Below, in pieces: positions 13,368 to 19,532 of a DNA stretch of 19,532 nt. The notes beneath the pieces were generated by a model. It ran no database searches. It was not told the DNA's origin and saw only the letters and a list, made by a program, of their open reading frames with translations. The translations under genes were made by a program, and so were the position numbers. The DNA comes from Bathymodiolus brooksi thiotrophic gill symbiont (GTDB lineage Bacteria > Pseudomonadota > Gammaproteobacteria > PS1 > Pseudothioglobaceae). The stretch's first letter is position 1, and each line of letters starts with the position of its first letter. The stretch spans positions 1 to 19,532 of the forward strand of contig NZ_CAHJWD020000421.1 of NCBI RefSeq assembly GCF_903642095.1. The letters are read 5' to 3'.

Positions 13368-14633
13368 TTGTTTGATCGCCCAGAATCTGGAGAGCGTGCT
13401 GTTTTAGTGCATATAAATCTCTATCACGGACAAGAAGATTTAAATGAGTTAAAAGAACTAGCAAAATCAGCAGGCGCTGAAGTTGTGCATGTCTTAACAG
13501 GCTCAAGAAATTACCCAGACCCTCGCTATTTTATAGGTTCAGGTAAATTAGAAGAATTAAAGGCAGTTATAGCAGAAACAGAAGCTGATTTAGTTTTGTT
13601 TAATCATGTGCTTACGCCAAGCCAAGAGCGTAATTTAGAAGCTGAATTAGAGTTTCGTGTGGTTGACCGCAATGGCTTGATTTTAGATATCTTTGCGCTA
13701 CGAGCAAAAAGTTATGATGGCAAGTTACAAGTTGAACTTGCACAATTAAATCACCTGTCCTCTCGCCTTACTGGAGGTTGGTCGCATTTAGATCGCCAAA
13801 AAGGCGGTATAGGAATGCGTGGTACGGGTGAAACTCAGCTAGAGTCAGATCGTCGTCAAGTTGGGCAGCGCATCAAATTGGTTCAAAACCGCTTGGCAAC
13901 GGTCGTTAAACAGCGGCATCAAGGGCGGGCTTGTCGGAAACGCTTAGAAACGCCTAGTATTTCTTTGGTAGGTTATACCAATGCGGGGAAATCAACTCTA
14001 TTTAATAGCTTAACAGGTGCAGATATTTATGCGGCTGACCAGTTGTTTGCTACGCTAGACCCCACACTAAGAGAGTTTAAACTCGTTTCTGGTACAAAAG
14101 TAGTGCTAGCAGATACGGTCGGTTTTATTAGGCATTTACCGCATGAATTAGTTGCGGCATTTAAGTCAACTTTGCAGGAAGCAATCGAGTCAGACTTATT
14201 AATGCATATTATTGATGTTAATGATGAGTACCGTAATGAAACAATTCAGGAAGTCAATCGAGTACTCAAAGAAATTGGTGCAGGGGATAATCGGCAGTTA
14301 GAAGTGTTTAATAAAATTGATTTATTAGATGATTTCTCGCCACGGGTTGATAGAGATGAAGACGGCATACCTATAAGAGTGTGGATTTCAGCAGAAAAAA
14401 AGCTAGGTTTAGACTTGTTAGCAGATGTACTAACGGAGTTATTCTCTACCAATTGCATTAAAATTTCTTGTCGACTATCCCCATTGCAAGGTGGAATTAG
14501 GTCGCAGCTATTTTCAATGGCTAATATAATTAAGGAAGAATATACCGAAGAAGGGGGTTGGGATTTAGTGGTAAACATAGATCAGCAGAACTTAGGAATT
14601 TTAAGTGATGTTTCTTTTAAAGAAATTGACTGA
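13368..14633 (+). CDS. hflX: GTPase HflX
   Basis: This 421-residue ribosome-associated GTPase splits or rescues stalled ribosomes under stress. The N-terminal HflX domain has TGSRNYPDPRYFIGSGKLEEL and the central GGIGMRGTGETQLESDRR signature. The G domain has G1 GYTNAGKST (202-210), G3 DTVGF (249-253) and G4 NKID (315-318). The start is a TTG at 13368, chosen because AAGGGAG lies seven bases upstream and the predicted N-terminus, MFDRPESGERAVLVH, matches the family well. The length is normal. It belongs to the hfq-hflX-hflK-hflC row, although a 110-base gap separates it from hflK. Confidence 0.95.
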   Translation: MFDRPESGERAVLVHINLYHGQEDLNELKELAKSAGAEVVHVLTGSRNYPDPRYFIGSGKLEELKAVIAETEADLVLFNHVLTPSQERNLEAELEFRVVDRNGLILDIFALRAKSYDGKLQVELAQLNHLSSRLTGGWSHLDRQKGGIGMRGTGETQLESDRRQVGQRIKLVQNRLATVVKQRHQGRACRKRLETPSISLVGYTNAGKSTLFNSLTGADIYAADQLFATLDPTLREFKLVSGTKVVLADTVGFIRHLPHELVAAFKSTLQEAIESDLLMHIIDVNDEYRNETIQEVNRVLKEIGAGDNRQLEVFNKIDLLDDFSPRVDRDEDGIPIRVWISAEKKLGLDLLADVLTELFSTNCIKISCRLSPLQGGIRSQLFSMANIIKEEYTEEGGWDLVVNIDQQNLGILSDVSFKEID

Positions 14634-14743
14634 CAAAGATTGTATTAAGTAGTGTTTTTTAGGATAATTAATAAATTAATGCTCGCTGATGTAATTGGTG
14701 GGTAAAGATTATCAATGTTGTGGTAAAAAATTGGAGTTAACTA

Positions 14744-15946
14744 ATGTCTTGGAATGAACCAGGCGGTGATAAGAAAAAAGATCCTTGGAGTGGGCGTGAT
14801 ACAGAAAATACTCCTCCTGACTTAGATGAAGCGATGCGCTCACTGCAAAATAAATTAGGCGGTCTTTTTGGTGGCGGTAAGAATAGCGGTGATAACAACG
14901 GTGGTTCAGCGCCTTCATTAAAAGGCTTAGGTTTTTTAGCGATTGGTGCGGTTGCGCTTTGGTCAGCAAGTGGGTTTTACATTGTTGATGAGGGAAATCG
15001 TGGTGTTGAAATGCGTTTTGGCGAATATGTTGCAACCACTCAGCCCGGTTTAAATTGGCATTTTCCTTCGCCGATTGAAAAAGTAGAATTAATTAATATC
15101 TCTCAACAACGATTCCTAGAAGTGGGTTATCGCTCTGGTGGAAGTCGTCAACGAGGTAAAGGCTCAGTCCCTAAAGAAGCGTTGATGCTGACTAAAGATG
15201 AAAATATTGTTGATATTCGTTTAGCGATTCAATATCAAGTGAATGATGCTAAAAAATATTTATTTAATATTAAGAATCAAACAGCGACATTAAAGCAGGT
15301 TACAGAGAGCTCAGAGCGTGGTGTAATCGGTGCGAATACGATGGATTTCATTTTAACAGAAGGTCGTAGTCAAATTGTTGCGGATATTGAAGTTGAGATT
15401 CAAAAGGTGATGGATTCTTATGATTCAGGTATTTTAATCACCAGCGTTAATTTACAAGATGCACAGCCGCCTGAGCAAGTTCAAAGTGCCTTTGAAGATG
15501 CCATTAAAGCGCGTGAAGATAAACAGCGTTTGATTAATGAAGCAGAAGCCTATGCAAATGAGGTTGTACCTAAAGCGCGTGGTGCTGCAGCAAGGCTTAC
15601 GCAAGAAGCAGAAGGTTATAAATCTCGTATTATCTCTGCAGCAGAAGGGGATGTGAGTCGATTTTCACAAATTCTAAAAGAGTATAAAAAAGCACCGGAA
15701 GTAACGCGTAAACGTATTTATTTAGATACGATGGAAGCTGTTATGAGTGGTACGGATACTGTGTTAGTTGACGTGAAAGGATCTAATAATATGATGTACT
15801 TACCACTAGATAAATTAGTGGATAAATCATCAAATCGTGCGGTGCAGCAACAGTCGAATAAGTATACGTCGACTACAAAATCAGCGCCAAGCCGTAGTAT
15901 TAATCAACCACGCTCTAGTCGTGGGCGTGTAGAGAGAGGGCGCTAA
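14744..15946 (+). CDS. hflK: HflK, FtsH protease regulator
   Basis: This 400-residue SPFH/band-7 membrane protein forms with HflC the large vault that encloses FtsH and limits its proteolysis. The order is a glycine-rich cytoplasmic N-terminus with MSWNEPGG typical of HflK, one membrane helix (about 61-79), the SPFH domain starting VDEGNRGVEMRFGEY, a long helical region (about 250-310, EDKQRLINEAEAYANEVVPKA), and a polar, serine- and arginine-rich tail. A GGAG ribosome binding site lies seven bases before the ATG. Only one base separates its stop from the hflC start, so the two are coupled. Confidence 0.95.
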   Translation: MSWNEPGGDKKKDPWSGRDTENTPPDLDEAMRSLQNKLGGLFGGGKNSGDNNGGSAPSLKGLGFLAIGAVALWSASGFYIVDEGNRGVEMRFGEYVATTQPGLNWHFPSPIEKVELINISQQRFLEVGYRSGGSRQRGKGSVPKEALMLTKDENIVDIRLAIQYQVNDAKKYLFNIKNQTATLKQVTESSERGVIGANTMDFILTEGRSQIVADIEVEIQKVMDSYDSGILITSVNLQDAQPPEQVQSAFEDAIKAREDKQRLINEAEAYANEVVPKARGAAARLTQEAEGYKSRIISAAEGDVSRFSQILKEYKKAPEVTRKRIYLDTMEAVMSGTDTVLVDVKGSNNMMYLPLDKLVDKSSNRAVQQQSNKYTSTTKSAPSRSINQPRSSRGRVERGR

Positions 15947-15947
15947 C

Positions 15948-16805
15948 ATGTCACAAAATAAAATATTAGTCGGCATTGGTGCGGTATTCACTGTTTTAAT
16001 GATGAGTACATTTACTGTGTCAGAGACTGAAAAGGCGATTAAATTTAAATTAGGGGAAATTGTTAAATTTGATTATTCACCGGGTTTGCATTTTAAATTA
16101 CCTTTCATCAATAATATTAAGAAATTTGATGCACGTATTTTAACGCTAGATTCTTCACCGGAACGTTTTTTAACATCAGAAAAGAAAAACGTTATTGTTG
16201 ATTCATTTGTAAAATGGCGTATCGGCGATGTAAGAGTTTTTTATACTGCCGTTGCTGGGGATGTTTACCAAGCAAATATACGTTTAGATCAAATTATTAA
16301 AGATGCTTTTCGTAGTGAGTTTAGTAAACGAGATATTAAACAATTAGTTTCTACAGATCGTAACGTGGTACAAAAAGCATTGATTGCTTCAACACGTAAG
16401 GATGCAGCTAATTTAGGTATTGAAATTGTCGATGTACAAGTAAAACGTATTGATTTGCCAAGTGAAGTCAGCCAATCAGTTTACCGTCGAATGGAAGCTG
16501 AGCGAGCACGAGTTGCACGTGAATTCAGATCTCAAGGATCGGAAGCAGCAGAAAGAGTTCGTGCGGATGCAGATAAGCAAAAAGAAATTATTTTAGCGGA
16601 TGCTTACCGAGATGCTGAAATTGAAAAAGGTTCGGGTGATGCTAAAGCTGCTGATATTTATGCAAAATCGTATGGTGCTGATATTGAGTTCTATGCTTTT
16701 TATCGTAGTATGAGTGCTTACAAAAAATCGTTTGAAAATTCATCAAATATCATGGTGACAGAGCCAAACTCTGAATTTTTTAAATACTTTAAAAAAGCAA
16801 AATAG
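15948..16805 (+). CDS. hflC: HflC, FtsH protease regulator
   Basis: This 285-residue partner of HflK has one N-terminal membrane helix (about 5-23), then an SPFH domain with the family-typical ETEKAIKFKLGEIV and FDARILTLDSSPERFLTSEKKNVIVDSFVKWRI. The helical region, with RMEAERARVAREFRSQGSEAAERVRADADKQ, is the HflC signature, and the C-terminal segment (FYRSMSAYKKSF) is conserved. The length is normal. It is followed by an intrinsic terminator. Confidence 0.95.
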   Translation: MSQNKILVGIGAVFTVLMMSTFTVSETEKAIKFKLGEIVKFDYSPGLHFKLPFINNIKKFDARILTLDSSPERFLTSEKKNVIVDSFVKWRIGDVRVFYTAVAGDVYQANIRLDQIIKDAFRSEFSKRDIKQLVSTDRNVVQKALIASTRKDAANLGIEIVDVQVKRIDLPSEVSQSVYRRMEAERARVAREFRSQGSEAAERVRADADKQKEIILADAYRDAEIEKGSGDAKAADIYAKSYGADIEFYAFYRSMSAYKKSFENSSNIMVTEPNSEFFKYFKKAK

Positions 16806-16870
16806 ACTAAGCTTAAGTTAAAATTAATAAAGGTGTCTGTTATAAATTCACCTGTGTTTAACAAAAGAAA

Positions 16871-16897
16871 CGCTCTGCCTTGGTAGAGCGTTTTTTG
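16871..16897 (+). terminator. Intrinsic terminator after hflC
   Basis: The stem CGCTCT/AGAGCG (16871-16876 with 16885-16890), with partial pairing inside the loop, is followed directly by six T and a G. It ends the hflK-hflC unit. hisZ starts only 18 bases after it, so hisZ-purA must rely on read-through or on a promoter overlapping this hairpin. Confidence 0.75.
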
Positions 16898-16914
16898 TGT
16901 GTATTGGATAAAAA

Positions 16915-18108
16915 ATGTTGCATAGAGATCCGTGGTTATTGCCTGAAGGTGTTGAAGAAGTACTTCCTGAAGATGCAAAACACTTAGAAAAAATCCGCCG
17001 CCAATTATTGGATGTATTTGAGTGCTGGGGCTATGAAAAAGTAAATCCCCCTTTTATTGATTATGTTGATTCACTGTTAACAGGGTCTGGGCATGATTTA
17101 AATTTACAAACATTTAAAATAACAGATCAATTAAGCGGTGAAATGCTAGGTATTCGTGCTGATATGACACCACAAGTTGCACGGATTGATGCGCATAGCC
17201 TGAGTCATCAACAATCTTCACGCTTGTGTTATATAGGCACAACACTGCACACACGCGGGAATTCATTAGATAAAACTAGAATTCCTATGCAAATAGGCGC
17301 GGAACTATTTGGCCATACTGGAATAGATAGTGATACAGAAGTTGTGCAACTAATGCTGGAAATCTTAGCTCAAGCTGGCTTACAAAATGTACATCTTGAT
17401 ATTGGACATGTCGGTATTTATCGCGGACTAGTAGAGCAAGCAGGTTTGACTGCAGAGCAAGAAATTGAATTATTTAATGTACTGCAATGTAAATCGAACG
17501 TTGAGTTAGAGGTTTTATTAGATAGCTATCAGCTTAAACCTGAACTTTATAAAATATTTTTAGAATTGCCGAAGTTAAATGGGGATAGCACTGTTCTTAA
17601 GCGTGCATTGCAATTATTATCGGCAGTGAGTGGTGATATTAAAAGTGCATTAACTGAACTACAAGGTTTAGCAGATGTTTTACAGAGTAACTACCCACAG
17701 TTAACGATTAGTTTTGATTTAGCAGAGTTGCGAGGTTATCACTATCACACAGGGATAGTCTTTTCGGCATTTGTTCCACAAGTGGGTAAAGAAATAGCAC
17801 GTGGTGGCCGGTATGATAATATCGGGCAGATTTTTGGCTCAGCAAGACCTGCAACTGGATTTAGTGCTGATTTAAAAGTACTGGCAAGATTAAGTAAAAC
17901 TAAAGCCTCTGACGAAGCAGTTAATAAAATATTAGCGCCTATTGCCAAAGGTGACTCGTCATTAGATGTGAAAGTTCGTGAATTACGCGCGACAGGTTGC
18001 ATTGTAATTAAAGAATTATCAGGGCAACAAGACGCAGCTAAGCAATTAGCATGTAACCAAAAATTAGAAAAAATTGATGAGAACTGGGTTCTTGTCCCAT
18101 TAAATTAA
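16915..18108 (+). CDS. hisZ: HisZ, ATP phosphoribosyltransferase regulatory subunit
   Basis: This 397-residue histidyl-tRNA synthetase paralogue binds the short form of HisG and makes it sensitive to histidine. The class II synthetase-like fold is clear, with LPEGVEEVLPEDAKHLEKIRRQLLDVF, FKITDQLSGEMLGIRADMTPQVARI, GAELFGHTG, LRGYHYHTGIVFSAF and ARGGRYDNIGQIFG. It lacks the HisRS anticodon-binding domain. The position between hflC and purA, in place of the enterobacterial yjeT, is common in Pseudomonas and Methylococcus relatives. ATG 16915 is used; TTG 16918 is an alternative, and no strong ribosome binding site favours either. A short-form hisG elsewhere in the genome is predicted. Confidence 0.93.
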   Translation: MLHRDPWLLPEGVEEVLPEDAKHLEKIRRQLLDVFECWGYEKVNPPFIDYVDSLLTGSGHDLNLQTFKITDQLSGEMLGIRADMTPQVARIDAHSLSHQQSSRLCYIGTTLHTRGNSLDKTRIPMQIGAELFGHTGIDSDTEVVQLMLEILAQAGLQNVHLDIGHVGIYRGLVEQAGLTAEQEIELFNVLQCKSNVELEVLLDSYQLKPELYKIFLELPKLNGDSTVLKRALQLLSAVSGDIKSALTELQGLADVLQSNYPQLTISFDLAELRGYHYHTGIVFSAFVPQVGKEIARGGRYDNIGQIFGSARPATGFSADLKVLARLSKTKASDEAVNKILAPIAKGDSSLDVKVRELRATGCIVIKELSGQQDAAKQLACNQKLEKIDENWVLVPLN

Positions 18109-19431
<1,323 letters not shown>

Positions 19432-19445
19432 GAGTCTTAGTTTTA

Positions 19446-19485
19446 CGTAGGATGGGCAAAGGAGGTACGACGTGCCCATCCTACG
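19446..19485. repeat. Perfect 13-bp palindrome, GTAGGATGGG family
   Basis: CGTAGGATGGGCA (19446-19458) pairs perfectly with 19473-19485 around a 14-base loop. It lies 14 bases after purA and may act as its transcript end, though no T-run follows. It shares its arm core with the element at 8632-8738. The loop holds AAGGAGGT, which looks like a perfect ribosome binding site, followed five bases later by a GTG that opens a frame running off the window; this may be coincidence. Confidence 0.75.
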
Positions 19486-19532
19486 AGAATGTATTTTTCA
19501 TCCCTTCAAAAGTCCCGTTAGCATGCAAAAAT

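Noticed and set aside
16718..16978. Reverse-strand frame spanning the hflC-hisZ gap
   Set aside because: It overlaps the ends of two clear genes and a terminator, and its sequence looks like the antisense of HflC.

Overview
The window looks like a low-GC (roughly 37-40% by eye) gammaproteobacterial chromosome. The order hfq-hflX-hflK-hflC-hisZ-purA and a SURF1 / SCO-like / heme A synthase cluster next to a divergent DUF2909 gene are typical of that class. A methylotrophic or sulfur-exposed lineage such as Methylococcales, perhaps one undergoing genome reduction, would fit. That placement is inference; no marker here settles it.

Region 1 (1-3270) is an accessory patch made of broken pieces. 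It holds the C-terminal half of an IS110-family transposase, an intact IS630-family element (842-1940) with matching ends and a TA duplication, an internal fragment of an RND efflux permease, a GC-richer hairpin-rich non-coding element (about 2275-2540), and a YefM/RelE-type toxin-antitoxin pair. A strong bidirectional terminator closes it.

Region 2 (3283-5411) reads on the minus strand: a split YeeE/YedE sulfur transporter pair, a TauE/SafE permease and, after a 98-base gap, a 7Fe ferredoxin. Region 3 (5439-8607) is a tight plus-strand run of a two-domain polyphosphate:AMP phosphotransferase, XerD and an LpxA-type acyltransferase. It is followed by a nested palindrome.

Region 4 (8825-13027) is the most unusual. 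A cytochrome oxidase assembly cluster (DUF2909 divergent, then SURF1 and an SCO-like CxxxC protein) runs into one 640-codon frame that joins heme A synthase (CtaA) to the SRP receptor FtsY. Right after it lies only the C-terminal half of FtsX, with no FtsE. Two deletions therefore seem to flank ftsY: ctaB and any genes between ctaA and ftsY are lost on the left, and ftsE plus the 5' half of ftsX are lost on the right. The right-hand scar carries a 21-base exact copy of the left end of the hairpin-rich element in Region 1, so that repeat family may have taken part in the deletion.

Region 5 (13102-19431) is ordinary core genome: Hfq, HflX, the HflK/HflC regulators of FtsH, HisZ and PurA, ending in a perfect 13-bp palindrome. 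I found no tRNA, rRNA, CRISPR array or recognisable riboswitch.
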